Source of the DNA: Peronospora farinosa
Lineage: Eukaryota > Oomycota > Peronosporomycetes > Peronosporales > Peronosporaceae
Direction: 5' to 3'
Length of the DNA: 28,380 nt
Assembly: GCA_947646735.1 (NCBI GenBank)
Contig: CANTFK010000571.1
Span: 1 to 28,380, forward strand
Shown here: in pieces, positions 18,401 through 28,219 of the stretch
Numbering within the stretch: the first letter of the stretch is position 1
How the letters are laid out: each line of letters opens with the position of its first letter
Program-made: the position numbers and the translations under genes
The notes under the pieces: model-generated
What the model was told of the DNA's origin: nothing
The model's database searches: none
What the model saw: the letters and a program-made list of their open reading frames with translations, nothing else

Positions 18401-20177
18401 TCGCAGCTTTGACGAGGATGATTCTGCGTCACCACTTCACCCAATGATTGGTCTTCTTGACATCCTTCGGACAGAGCATCCTGAGGAAGCTCTTCTTGTT
18501 GAAACATTAGAAGCTATGAAGGAAGGTCTTGAGCTGTCGACTGCTTGGATGATTGTGGAGCGCGAGGGATTCCTTACATTTATGAAGCTCGTTTGGATAG
18601 ACTACTCTGAAGCTTGCACGATTCATGCATTGGAGATATTGCAGTCTATTGCTGACCTAAGCTCTGATTTCGTGACAGCTCTAGTAGAGTCCAAACTCGT
18701 GAAGATCCTGCTTGCTGTTGTTAAACACAGATCATCTCCTTTGCAAGTCGATTTGGCAGCATCGTTTCTGCTTGAAATCATCGCTGAAAATGACGAGGCA
18801 AAGATACAGCTATGGAACTGCCGCGGTGTCGGTGTGATGGAAGATAGCGTCGTCATCAACCGGCGACTTGTCCAGGAAGTAAAGTCCACGATGGCAAAGT
18901 TCAAGCGAAATGAAGGATTAAAGTGTCTTGAGAATGGTGAATGTCATTTAGCAATCGACAAATTCACTGAAGCGATTGCTTTGGATCGCAAGCGAGCAGG
19001 GTACTACGGCGACCGGAGGTATGTAGCAATTTGCAATAAGTGTTTGTACGACTGGTGGAGGATTTATTCCAATGTATTTCTTTCGCTCTGTTGAAACAGT
19101 TTGGCGTATATGGAAGCATCGATGTACAAAAAAGCAGCGGACGACGCCTACCGCTGCATGCGGTACAACCCGTACGATGTGACGGGATATTTACGTCATG
19201 GGTTGGCACTCAAGGCGTTAGGGAAGTACAAAGAGGCGATACAATCGTTGCGTAAAGGTACAGAGGTTGACCCCAAGTTCGTGAAAATTCGCGATACACT
19301 CATTGCGACCGACAAGCTTTACAAGGCACGACTGAAAGGAGGGTCTAGTGCCACCATGTTGCGCCACATGACGGCTACTGAATCTGCAAAACTCAAGAAG
19401 AAGGATGGTGACGATGCACTTCGAAAGAAGGATTACGCCCTTGCAGTCGAGTGCTACTCGGAAGCTCTCGAGCTTGACCCGAAGAACGACTGGGTGTATT
19501 TGCATCGAAGTATTGCGCACACCGCTCGTAGGAACTACACCAACGCGATCGAAGATGCATCCAAGTGCATCCGGATCAACTATCGACAAGTTGAAGGTTA
19601 CTACCGGCTCGCATTGGCGTTGTATGCAGCTAATCAGCATGACCAGGCGCTAAATACACTCTATCGTGGCCAGGAAGTGGATCCGCGGCACGCGGGTATC
19701 ACTCGCTTTATCAACCAACTTGAAGTAGAGGAAGCAAAGAAAGCAGGGCTGCCAGTATCCGAGTGGTTCAAGGAAAAGGGGTATCGGGCATTCCAGTTGC
19801 GCTCGTATGAAGATGCCATCCAGTTTTACACGAAAGCAATTGACGCTTCCCAGTCCGATGATGATGAGGTTGTCATGCACTGCTATTTGTATCGATCTCG
19901 CGCCAACCAGACACGAGGCGAGTTCTTAGCTGTGATTGCTGATTGCACGTACGTACTGGAGCGCTGTCCGAAGAATGTCTGTGCTCGACTGCGACGAGCA
20001 GATGCGTACGAGCAACAACGTGATTTACTTTTGGCTCTCAAAGATATTCGCGAGCTGGTGACTCTCAATCCGGAGTACGAAGATGCCCACGCTCGACTTG
20101 AATCTCTCGAACATCGATGTCGTCTTTTGCCCGGTGCATCCGAACGCAAGAATTTCGAGATCGATTCGATGAGGTGA
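15441..20177 (+). CDS. TKL-type pseudokinase with helical N-terminus, ARM-like region and C-terminal TPR blocks
   Basis: Two exons, 15441-19018 and 19100-20177, give 1551 aa. Residues about 25-230 are helical, with a spacing that recalls the MLKL/HeLo four-helix class. The kinase fold spans about 265-586: glycine loop IGCSRGSFGS (272 on), VAVK (Lys 309), IVHGGLRCNNILV (414 on), ADFG (Asp 436), QAPE (APE 472-474). The catalytic aspartate expected at 418 is glycine, so phosphotransfer is probably lost although the Lys, Asn 423 and DFG remain. Residues 587-1010 are disordered and acidic, with SQELKRLG occurring at 579-586 and again near 703. About 1015-1150 look like armadillo-type helices. From 1155 three groups of TPRs follow (for example NDWVYLHRSIAHTARRNYTN), reminiscent of Hsp70/Hsp90 co-chaperones. 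No signal or membrane segment is seen. Role: probably scaffold or signalling; inferred. Confidence 0.85.
19019..19099 (+). other. 81-bp intron in the pseudokinase-TPR gene
   Basis: Donor GTATGT at 19019 follows CCGGAG; acceptor ACAG ends at 19099. Joining completes an AG|T serine codon and restores a TPR signature (GDR then SLAYMEAS). Without splicing the frame ends at 19094 in the middle of a TPR. Confidence 0.9.
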
Positions 20178-20495
20178 TCTTAAGGTACGAAACGAGTACG
20201 TATGGATATGTGCTGCATGTTTGAGCAGTATGGCACGTTGACAATGGACGATACACTATGGAGAAGCCTATAACAGTAAGGAAGAAATGCTTGGAATTGA
20301 GTCTACAGCTCTAACAAAGGCAGCATTCCGTCAAAAAAACCGACCTTTAGTGCAAGATTCTTTCCTTCTCATCTTGACTTTTGGCTGTTAAGCCTTCGAC
20401 ACGTTACACGCTCCTTCTCTATTGTATTCATCACGTCATAGAGACGCCTCCAGCGGGGGGGGGGGGTTAGAATGTCAATTGACTTATTATCACAA
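20178..20495. other. convergent intergenic region with a 12-bp poly-G run
   Basis: This holds the 3' ends of two convergent genes. The only notable feature is a run of 12 G at 20455-20466. No ORF or RNA gene is recognised. Confidence 0.55.
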
Positions 20496-21049
20496 TTACT
20501 CCATTGTGACGTCATTCATTGCCTTGGGTTCCGGAATAAGGACACCGCCCTTGGCCCAGTTTGAACGCTGAACATCATCAATATTCATAAAGATGCGGTC
20601 TACAGGAATCTGAAGTTCTTTGCTCACAATCTCCGTCAATGCCGATGCTGTCTACAAAATAATCCAGATCATTCATTTTATATCGTTTGCATAAAATCCC
20701 CCTTCAATACTTTTGCATATGGACAATATAACTCCATACCGTCGGATTAAAGTCCATGTCCACCTTTCCAATGCTTCTAACGTGAATCATGGCACATGGC
20801 TACATTCTATCAATAAAATAATAATAATAATAATTGGAATTCAATAAATGGATCCATTGAAACAGCCCACACATAACTTACAGCGTCCGTAGCTTGAAAA
20901 TACATGAATGTATCCAACTCCAAATGAACCATAACGACTTGTTCGGACTTGTCAAGTGCATGGGCCAGTGTTTTAGAGATTGTAGCCATGACGTTTACCT
21001 CTTCGATCCCATTGGAAGATACATTGCTTGTTACCTGAACGTACGGCAT
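20496..21049 (-). CDS. MIF superfamily protein (tautomerase fold), three exons
   Basis: Minus-strand exons 21049-20882, 20799-20740 and 20651-20496 give 127 aa. The protein starts MPYVQVTSNV; MIF family members use Pro2 as the catalytic base after Met removal. An in-frame ATG seven codons upstream (MATNHST) would bury that proline, so the MPYV start is chosen. Other family marks are Lys in ALDKSEQVVMV, PCAMIHVRSIGK around the exon 2 start, and a C-terminal NIDDVQRSNW. The second cysteine of the mammalian CxxC is absent, and there is an extra tail of about 15 residues. There is no signal peptide, so secretion would be unconventional, as for animal MIF. Known family activities are keto-enol tautomerase and, in animals, cytokine; the role here is not known. 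It diverges from the Brr2 gene. Confidence 0.88.
20652..20739 (-). other. intron 2 of the MIF-like gene (88 bp)
   Basis: On the minus strand the donor is GTATGG and the acceptor TTTTGTAG. It is phase 0, between ...FNPT and TASALTEIV. Confidence 0.88.
20800..20881 (-). other. intron 1 of the MIF-like gene (82 bp), with AAT microsatellite
   Basis: On the minus strand the donor is GTAAGT and the acceptor AATGTAG. It is phase 0, between ...FQATDA and PCAMIHV. It contains six AAT units (20817-20834), which read as a T-rich tract upstream of the acceptor. Confidence 0.88.
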
Positions 21050-21292
21050 CGTGGAGTGGTTTGTGGCCATGTAGTTTAAAGTACCGGTTTTATACCGACG
21101 GAAGCCCTACGGTTTTACAACCAGTATTACCGATCTCTACCGCAAAGGGTTTTCACCAGTATATAAACCGGTATCGTCTGTATCCCTGCCCTCAATGTGA
21201 AACTTACCACTTGTTTTCACTATACTTCATTTTCCATACTACTAAACACTTGGAGGGTCAACGAACTCGATTGACCATCACTCTTGTCGAGC
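21050..21292. promoter_or_regulatory. bidirectional promoter of MIF-like and Brr2 genes
   Basis: There are 243 bp between the two divergent start codons. A module TATA-(A/T)AAACCGGTA occurs twice in mirror orientation. At 21082-21094 it reads towards the MIF-like gene (minus strand TATAAAACCGGTA), and at 21160-21173 it reads towards Brr2 (TATATAAACCGGTA). An oomycete initiator-like CTTCATTTTCCA is at 21225-21236, about 55 bp before the Brr2 ATG. Further partial copies (CGGTTTTAC near 21110, TATTACCG near 21125) lie between. Confidence 0.55.
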
Positions 21293-24200
21293 ATGGCGGA
21301 AGAAGTAGCTCGCTCGCGACAGTATGCGTATCAACAGAATTCCAACCTCGTACTACAGGCCGACAGTGAATCAAGACGACGACCTGATGAACCCACGGGT
21401 GAAGTGGAATCTCTGGCTGGGAAGATCACGTATCGCATGGGCGACAGGGCGCAGAAGGCAACACCACAGAACAGCCACAAACGTCATGGAGAGAGGGACA
21501 GAGACGAGCCACATACCAGGCCAAAGAAAAAGAACAGACGGGGTGACGGCGACGACGTCACTACGGGTAGCGATGGTGTCTTTTTTATGGCCACGGGTGG
21601 GCTAGCAGCTGTGAAAAGTAATATTCTAAAAGAGAGTTCGGCATACGAATCGGCTACGTATCGACCTCGGAATGCTACGAGTTTAGATGCTTATGAGCAA
21701 ATCTTGGGTGTGGTGGCCCAGCAATTGGGATCCCAACCAGGAGAGATCTTGGCTGGTGCAGCTGAAGAAGTAGTGGCCATTCTAAAGAATGACACGTACC
21801 GAGATGATGAGAAATATCACGAAGTACGGAAACTACTAAAGAGCATATCAACCCATACTTTTAGTCAAGTGGTGACAGCAGGGAAGAAGATTACGGACTT
21901 TTACATGGAAAATGGAGAGAAGAAAAGAGACGAAGAGGGACAAGAATCGACGGTACTGGAGAGTGATGAAGAAGTGGACAAGGAAATGGGCGTGGCTGTA
22001 GTTTTTGATGAAGAAGATGAAGAGGAAGAGTCGGATTTGGATGAAGTGAGGGACGAAGAAGAAGATGAGGAAAAAGATATTGAAAAGGACAATGAGAAGG
22101 AAAAAAATGCTACTGCTGGACGGGAAGCAATGAAGATGAAGGATGGATACGATGATGAAGACGACGGAGATGCCAAGTATAGACTGGACGTGCATGCGAT
22201 CGATGCATTTTGGCTCCAGCGTGAGCTGTCGAAGTTTTACAAGGATGCTGAGATCAGTGCCAAGCTTGCAGAAGAAGTGCTGAGTATATTAAAAAAAGTG
22301 GGAAGTGATCTCAGTGCTTGTGAAAACAAACTTGTGCTGCTGTTGGATTACGACAAGTTTGACTTTATCAAGCTATTATTGGAGAACCGAGCAAAGGTAC
22401 TGTATTGTACAAGGCTGAAACAGGCTCAAAATGATGAAGAGCGACGCAGTATTGAAGAGGAGATGGTTGACGATGAGACACTAGATGACGGCGAAGGAAA
22501 TGCTATATTGGACCAGCTACGCACGACGGCATCGGCCGACTCGTGGATGCAGGATCGTATCGGCGCTATGGAGACTACGTCCCGTGCAGAGGCCAACAAG
22601 CTGCGCAAATTGCAACAGAATTCTGGTGGGCAGCGCACGCTAGCGCGTGGCGAAGAGTCAGATGATGATGTTGACATGGAGAACGGCAGTAGCGACGCCG
22701 TCAAGGAAGAAGGTGGAGATCCTTTGAAGAAGAAGCCACAGCATTACGTAGATGTTGAGTCATTAGCGTTCCAGGAAGGTGGTCACTTGATGAGCAACCG
22801 TGAGTGTCGCCTACCGGAAGGCACGTGGCGTGCACAAAAGAAGGGATACGAAGAGGTCCACGTTCCTGCCGTTCGCACGAAGATGGCCGTGGCTGAAGAA
22901 AAAGCGCGGATCAAGATCTCGACGCTGCCAAAGTGGGCACAGGGCGCTTTTAATGGCATGGAGTCGTTGAACCGAGTGCAGTCAAAAATGTTTTCCGCGG
23001 CCTTTGAAACGAGTGAGAATTTGCTATTGTGTGCGCCCACAGGTGCAGGTAAGACGAATGTTGCAATGCTGACGATTTTGCATGAGGTCATGAAGGCTCA
23101 AGATCCCGAGACTGGCAAAATAGATCTAAATTCGTTCAAGATTGTGTACGTGGCTCCGATGAAGGCTCTCGTGCAAGAAGTTGTGCTTAATCTTTCCGCA
23201 AGATTATCGAGTGCTTACGATATTCAAGTGCGAGAGTTATCAGGCGATCAGAACTTATCCCGAGAGCAATTGTTTAACACACAAATCATTGTCACGACAC
23301 CAGAAAAATGGGATATCATCACGCGAAAGTCTGGAGATGATCGCACGTACACTCAGCTTGTGCGTTTGGTAATCATTGATGAAATCCACTTGCTGCACGA
23401 CACGCGTGGTCCAGTGTTGGAGGCTTTGGTTGCCCGTACGATCCGCAATGTGGAAGCAACACAACAGATGGTGCGACTAGTTGGCCTCTCCGCCACACTT
23501 CCAAACTATGAGGACGTAGCAGCGTTTCTTCGTGTCGATCCTGCGCAAGGGTTGTTCTACTTCGATTCCAGTTACCGCCCTGTGCCGCTTCAGCAGCAGT
23601 ATATTGGTATTATGGAAAAGAAAGCAGTCAAGCGCTTTGCATTGATGAATGAAATATGCTACGAAAAGGTGATGGAGCAGGCAGAGTTGGACAATCAGGT
23701 CCTTATTTTTGTGCATTCGCGAAAGGAAACTGCCTCGACAGCAAAGGCGCTGCGGGACTTGTTTGTGGAGAATGATACACTTACCCGTTTAATTAAACCG
23801 AATTCTGCCTCTAGCGAGGTACTTTTACAGGAAGCCGAAAAGATTGAGCGCAATGATGATTTGAAGGATCTTCTTCCATACGGGTTTGGTATCCACCACG
23901 CTGGTATGAAGCGACAAGACCGTACATTAGTGGAAAACGCATTTGCTGACGGTCACTTAAAGGTGCTGGTCAGTACGTCGACGTTGGCGTGGGGAGTCAA
24001 TCTGCCGGCTCATACGGTGATAATCAAAGGCACTCAGATCTACAATGCAGAAAAGGGCGACTGGTGTGAACTGAGTCCACTAGACATTTTGCAAATGTTG
24101 GGTCGTGCCGGTCGAGTGCAGTTCGACACACAAGGCGAGGGTATCATTATCACACAGCACTCACAATTGACCTACTACTTATCGTTGATGAACCAGCAAC

Positions 24201-27200
24201 TCCCGGTGGAGTCACAACTCATGGGGAAGCTGGCTGATAATTTGAATGCTGAAATTGTAGTAGGTAGTGTGCAGAACGTGGCACAAGCTGCGACTTGGCT
24301 AGGTTATACATATTTATTTATCCGCATGCTGCGTAACCCGACATTATATGGCATCTCCGTGGCTGACCGCAAGGCAGACCCGACACTGCTGCAGTACCGC
24401 ACAGACTTGGCGCATTCGGCCGCGACTCTATTGGTGAAGCACAACCTGATTAAGTACGAGCGGCGCTCGGGATTGTTCCAGGTGACTGCGCTCGGTCGTG
24501 TTGCTAGTCATTACTACATTGCTCACGACTCGATCAGCACGTACAACGAGTACTTGAAACCTCACATGTCGGACATTGAGATTTTGCGGCTGTTTTCTCT
24601 GTCAAACGAGTTCAAATATGTGATCGTTCGTTCAGAGGAGAAGCTGGAGCTGGTGAAGCTTTTGGAACGTGTGCCCGTTCCGGTGAAGGAGTCCTTGGTA
24701 TCTTCAGCTCCTGGCAGTGTTACAGCTGGAAGTGGCTCTGCGAAGGTGAACGTGTTGCTGCAAGCTTACATTTCGCGACTGAGATTAGACGGGTTTGCAC
24801 TTTTGGCAGACATGGCGCACATTCATCAATCTGCAGCACGTATTTTTCGAGCACTTTTCGAGATTTGCTTGACACGAGGCTGGGCGTCGCTGGCTGAGCG
24901 AATGCTTAGTTTCTGCAAGATGGTTGACAAGCGCATGTGGCTCTCACACTCGCCTCTTCGTCAGTTTGCCCCTGGATTGTCGGAGACCATTTTGAAGCGG
25001 ATTGAGAAGAAAGACATATCGTGGGAGAAGTATAACGACCTGGAACCTGCTGATCTCGGTCAACTCATTAACAACCCACACTATGGCAAACAGCTTTACA
25101 AAATGATCCATCAGTTCCCAAAGCTTGAACTCTCGGCTCATGTGCAGCCAATTACTCGCTCTATGCTGAAGGTGGATTTAGTGGTGACGCCTGATTTCGA
25201 GTTCACAAGGGAAGTGCACGGGAATGCTGAGGGTTTTTGGGTGTTTGTAGAGGATGTGGATGGCGAGACGATCCTTCACCACGAATGGCTGCTGATCAAA
25301 CGTCGCTTTGCCTCACAAGACACGTATCTTACTTTTACGATGCCGTTATTCGAGCCTTTTGCGCCACTGTACTATATTAAGGTCATTTCAGACAAGTGGA
25401 TTCATTGCGAAAGCTCGTTGCCGGTGTCATTTCACAAGCTTATTCTGCCCCAGAAGAATGCTCCTCCAACTGAATTGCTGGACCTCCAACCACTTTTCGT
25501 TAATAACGTTCTTCTGAAGCTTGCAGGTGGCAAGAAAAAGACTGCAGAGTCTGTTTTTAAGTCTTTAACGAACGCCCGTCAAGTTCCAAACCCATGGCGG
25601 TTCAAGCGTTTTAATCCTATTCAAACGCAGGTTTTGCCTCGCTTGCTGGAGTCAGAGAGCAATCTCTTTATTGGGTCACCTCCGGGAAGTGGCAAGGGCG
25701 TTTTAGCGGAGCTTGCTGTTATGAAGACACTGTTTTCTCTCAACCAGCCTGATCAGAAGAGTGACGAGTTTGGCGAACACTTGATTGTGTATTTGACTCC
25801 AAAGGAGTCGAGTTGCCATGAAAAGTATGATGACTGGAATACCAAGTTTGGCGAGGAAAGCTTTTGGCGGCAAAACGTGGTGGAGCTCTCCGGTGACTCG
25901 ACTGCAGACCTGCGATTACTTGCTAGCGCGAACATCCTAATTGCAACACCAATGCAGTGGGATGTGCTTTCCCGACGCTGGAAACAACGCAAACGCATCC
26001 AGAATGTAAGCTTGTTGCTGTTGGACGAGTCTCATTTTGTGGGTGGCGGCGAATACGGTCCTACGATTGAAGTTGTGATGTCGCGAATGCGATTTATTGC
26101 TGCTGACATGGATAAGAAAAAGAAAGCAGCCGGTGAGCGGGGTGGGCGAATGCGTATCTTGGCTATGAGTAACTCCATAGCAAATGCTCGTGATGTGGGT
26201 GAGTGGCTCGGCGCTAGTGCGTCGGAAGGCATTTATAACTTTCACCCCAATGTTCGCCCACAGCCGTTGGAGATTCGAGTACAGGGCTTCGAGATTAACG
26301 ATTTTTCGTCTCGCATGCTAGCGATGGCCAAACCTCTGTACAATACTGTTGCAAATCAAGCGGAGAAGAAGCCTGTTGTAGTGTTTGTACCGTCAGCGAA
26401 GCAGGCACAGTTGAGTGCGATTGATTTGGTCACCTTTTCTCTGGCTGAAAACGACCCGCAGAAGTTTGTATCTCATTCACCAAAGGACAAAGTGAACTTG
26501 CCCCTGGAAGATGGTGCGTTGCTGCACACAATGGAAAACGGCGTGGGATATTGCACAAATCTAATGGCATCACGAAATCGGGAGTATGTGCTGAACCGGT
26601 TTGCAACTGGCAAAATCCAGGTGTTGATCGTCCCGCAGTCGATGGCGTGGGAGCTGCGAAGTGCTCAGATCAATGCGTTCATGGTTGTTATTATGGGCGT
26701 GCAGTTCTATGACGGTCGAGAACACCGTTATGTGGACTACCAGCTCGCTGACGTATTTCAGATGACTAAATTTGCCAACCACGCTGCTTCTCCTGCTGTA
26801 AAATGTGTACTTTTCTGTCATGCGTCTAAGAAAAAGTTCTACGCCAAATTCCTATACGATCCCCTTCCCGCGGAATCGCAACTGGAGCACTTTCTGAGTG
26901 ACCACATCAACGCTGAGATCGTGACGAAGACAATTGAGAGCAAACAGGACGCGGTGGACTACCTCACGTGGACCTTTATGTATCGTCGGTTCATGAAGAA
27001 TCCTAACTACTACAATTTACATGGCTCTACCAATGTCCACCTGTCAGATCACTTATCGGAACTTGTGGAAACCACAGTCAATGCACTCGAGGAGTCCCGC
27101 TGCATCCAAATTGTAGAGGAAGAGGAGGGTGAAGAAAACGAGGGTGAGGAACATCTTGTACCCCTTAACCTCGGTATGATTGCAGCATACTACTACATCA

Positions 27201-28219
27201 AGTATACGACGATCGAGCTGTTTGCATGCAGCCTGAAAGCAGATTCGAAGGTGCGCGCGCTTTTGACTATTCTGTCATCTGCAACGGAGTTTAGTGACCT
27301 GCCAAGCCGGTATGGCGAAGACAAGAAACTGGAGGGTCTCGCTAAGCACCTTAATTTTCCCGTGGCAGCCGGAGGGGATTACGGACAGGCCCATGTGAAA
27401 GCGAACGTGCTATTGCAGGCTCACTTCAGCAAGCAACACGACCGTCTAAGTCCAGCGTTGCGCCAGGATCTGGACTTTATTCTGCGCCACGCTGTGCGTC
27501 TCCTGCACGCGATGGTGGACGTTATCAGTTCCAACGGATGGCTCAAGCCTGCGCTAGCGGCCATGGACCTTGCGCAGATGGTTGTGCAGGCACAATGGAG
27601 TCATGATTCACCATTACTTCAGATTCCATTCTTCACTCGGGATATGCTGAAGAAACTGGGAGAGATGGAACTGGAAGAGGAGGTGGAGACACCCGTGGAT
27701 ATTCTGAGTATGGACGATGATGCTCGCAGCAAGCTTTTGCCTCTAGACACACAAAAGATGTCGGCAGTTGCCAAGTTCTGTAATGCTTACCCGGATGTGA
27801 CAGTGCAGACGACGATCCAGCAGGATGGCAAAAATCTGCCGCAGAGCTCTACCGTTAGCGTAAAGGTGCAGCTCGAGCGTGAAGGTGCTGACGAGGACGA
27901 TGAAGAAGTGGACGAGTCAAGGGGGCTAGGCCTCGTGAATGCGTGCCACTACCCTGCAAAGAAAGCCGAGAACTGGTGGGTGGTGCTGGGTGATTCGAAG
28001 AAGAATACACTAGTGAGCATTAAGCGAGTGCCTTTTGCAAGTGCGCAAGCCAACGTGGCGTTGCAGTTTACTGCTCCGGACGAAATTGGTGATCACACCT
28101 TCCAGCTTTACGTGATCTGCGATGGCTACGCCGGCTGTGACCTTGAGAATGAGGTCAAGATTACAGTTGTCGAGGGCGAGAACACAGATGAAGAAGAAGA
28201 GGACGAAGACGAGGAATAG
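21293..28219 (+). CDS. BRR2: pre-mRNA splicing helicase Brr2 (SNRNP200), U5 snRNP
   Basis: A 2308-aa intronless protein, slightly longer than human SNRNP200 (2136). The conserved N-terminus ARSRQYAYQQNSNLVLQAD is present, then an acidic low-complexity insert (residues about 210-290) and the DVHAIDAFWLQRELSKFY block. Cassette 1 has all Ski2-like motifs: APTGAGKT (581-588), DEIH (696-699), LSAT and QMLGRAGR (from 934), followed by a Sec63 unit. Cassette 2 is degenerate: PPGSGKG (Lys 1468, Gly 1469), DESH (1578-1581), SNS for SAT and QMTKFANH (from 1823) for motif VI, again followed by Sec63. In the family, cassette 1 unwinds U4/U6 and cassette 2 is a regulatory, inactive partner. The open frame reaches a TTG at 21284, but ATG 21293 is the first methionine. 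It ends with an acidic tail. Assignment is firm. Confidence 0.97.
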   Translation: MAEEVARSRQYAYQQNSNLVLQADSESRRRPDEPTGEVESLAGKITYRMGDRAQKATPQNSHKRHGERDRDEPHTRPKKKNRRGDGDDVTTGSDGVFFMATGGLAAVKSNILKESSAYESATYRPRNATSLDAYEQILGVVAQQLGSQPGEILAGAAEEVVAILKNDTYRDDEKYHEVRKLLKSISTHTFSQVVTAGKKITDFYMENGEKKRDEEGQESTVLESDEEVDKEMGVAVVFDEEDEEEESDLDEVRDEEEDEEKDIEKDNEKEKNATAGREAMKMKDGYDDEDDGDAKYRLDVHAIDAFWLQRELSKFYKDAEISAKLAEEVLSILKKVGSDLSACENKLVLLLDYDKFDFIKLLLENRAKVLYCTRLKQAQNDEERRSIEEEMVDDETLDDGEGNAILDQLRTTASADSWMQDRIGAMETTSRAEANKLRKLQQNSGGQRTLARGEESDDDVDMENGSSDAVKEEGGDPLKKKPQHYVDVESLAFQEGGHLMSNRECRLPEGTWRAQKKGYEEVHVPAVRTKMAVAEEKARIKISTLPKWAQGAFNGMESLNRVQSKMFSAAFETSENLLLCAPTGAGKTNVAMLTILHEVMKAQDPETGKIDLNSFKIVYVAPMKALVQEVVLNLSARLSSAYDIQVRELSGDQNLSREQLFNTQIIVTTPEKWDIITRKSGDDRTYTQLVRLVIIDEIHLLHDTRGPVLEALVARTIRNVEATQQMVRLVGLSATLPNYEDVAAFLRVDPAQGLFYFDSSYRPVPLQQQYIGIMEKKAVKRFALMNEICYEKVMEQAELDNQVLIFVHSRKETASTAKALRDLFVENDTLTRLIKPNSASSEVLLQEAEKIERNDDLKDLLPYGFGIHHAGMKRQDRTLVENAFADGHLKVLVSTSTLAWGVNLPAHTVIIKGTQIYNAEKGDWCELSPLDILQMLGRAGRVQFDTQGEGIIITQHSQLTYYLSLMNQQLPVESQLMGKLADNLNAEIVVGSVQNVAQAATWLGYTYLFIRMLRNPTLYGISVADRKADPTLLQYRTDLAHSAATLLVKHNLIKYERRSGLFQVTALGRVASHYYIAHDSISTYNEYLKPHMSDIEILRLFSLSNEFKYVIVRSEEKLELVKLLERVPVPVKESLVSSAPGSVTAGSGSAKVNVLLQAYISRLRLDGFALLADMAHIHQSAARIFRALFEICLTRGWASLAERMLSFCKMVDKRMWLSHSPLRQFAPGLSETILKRIEKKDISWEKYNDLEPADLGQLINNPHYGKQLYKMIHQFPKLELSAHVQPITRSMLKVDLVVTPDFEFTREVHGNAEGFWVFVEDVDGETILHHEWLLIKRRFASQDTYLTFTMPLFEPFAPLYYIKVISDKWIHCESSLPVSFHKLILPQKNAPPTELLDLQPLFVNNVLLKLAGGKKKTAESVFKSLTNARQVPNPWRFKRFNPIQTQVLPRLLESESNLFIGSPPGSGKGVLAELAVMKTLFSLNQPDQKSDEFGEHLIVYLTPKESSCHEKYDDWNTKFGEESFWRQNVVELSGDSTADLRLLASANILIATPMQWDVLSRRWKQRKRIQNVSLLLLDESHFVGGGEYGPTIEVVMSRMRFIAADMDKKKKAAGERGGRMRILAMSNSIANARDVGEWLGASASEGIYNFHPNVRPQPLEIRVQGFEINDFSSRMLAMAKPLYNTVANQAEKKPVVVFVPSAKQAQLSAIDLVTFSLAENDPQKFVSHSPKDKVNLPLEDGALLHTMENGVGYCTNLMASRNREYVLNRFATGKIQVLIVPQSMAWELRSAQINAFMVVIMGVQFYDGREHRYVDYQLADVFQMTKFANHAASPAVKCVLFCHASKKKFYAKFLYDPLPAESQLEHFLSDHINAEIVTKTIESKQDAVDYLTWTFMYRRFMKNPNYYNLHGSTNVHLSDHLSELVETTVNALEESRCIQIVEEEEGEENEGEEHLVPLNLGMIAAYYYIKYTTIELFACSLKADSKVRALLTILSSATEFSDLPSRYGEDKKLEGLAKHLNFPVAAGGDYGQAHVKANVLLQAHFSKQHDRLSPALRQDLDFILRHAVRLLHAMVDVISSNGWLKPALAAMDLAQMVVQAQWSHDSPLLQIPFFTRDMLKKLGEMELEEEVETPVDILSMDDDARSKLLPLDTQKMSAVAKFCNAYPDVTVQTTIQQDGKNLPQSSTVSVKVQLEREGADEDDEEVDESRGLGLVNACHYPAKKAENWWVVLGDSKKNTLVSIKRVPFASAQANVALQFTAPDEIGDHTFQLYVICDGYAGCDLENEVKITVVEGENTDEEEEDEDEE

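Noticed and set aside
19101..20177. Separate TPR gene starting at 19101
   Set aside because: The start would be TTG, a TPR is split exactly at the boundary, and a clean GTATGT...ACAG intron joins it in frame to the preceding exon.
21028..21369. Plus-strand ORF across the divergent promoter
   Set aside because: It overlaps MIF exon 1 on the other strand, the promoter motifs and the Brr2 start in another frame.
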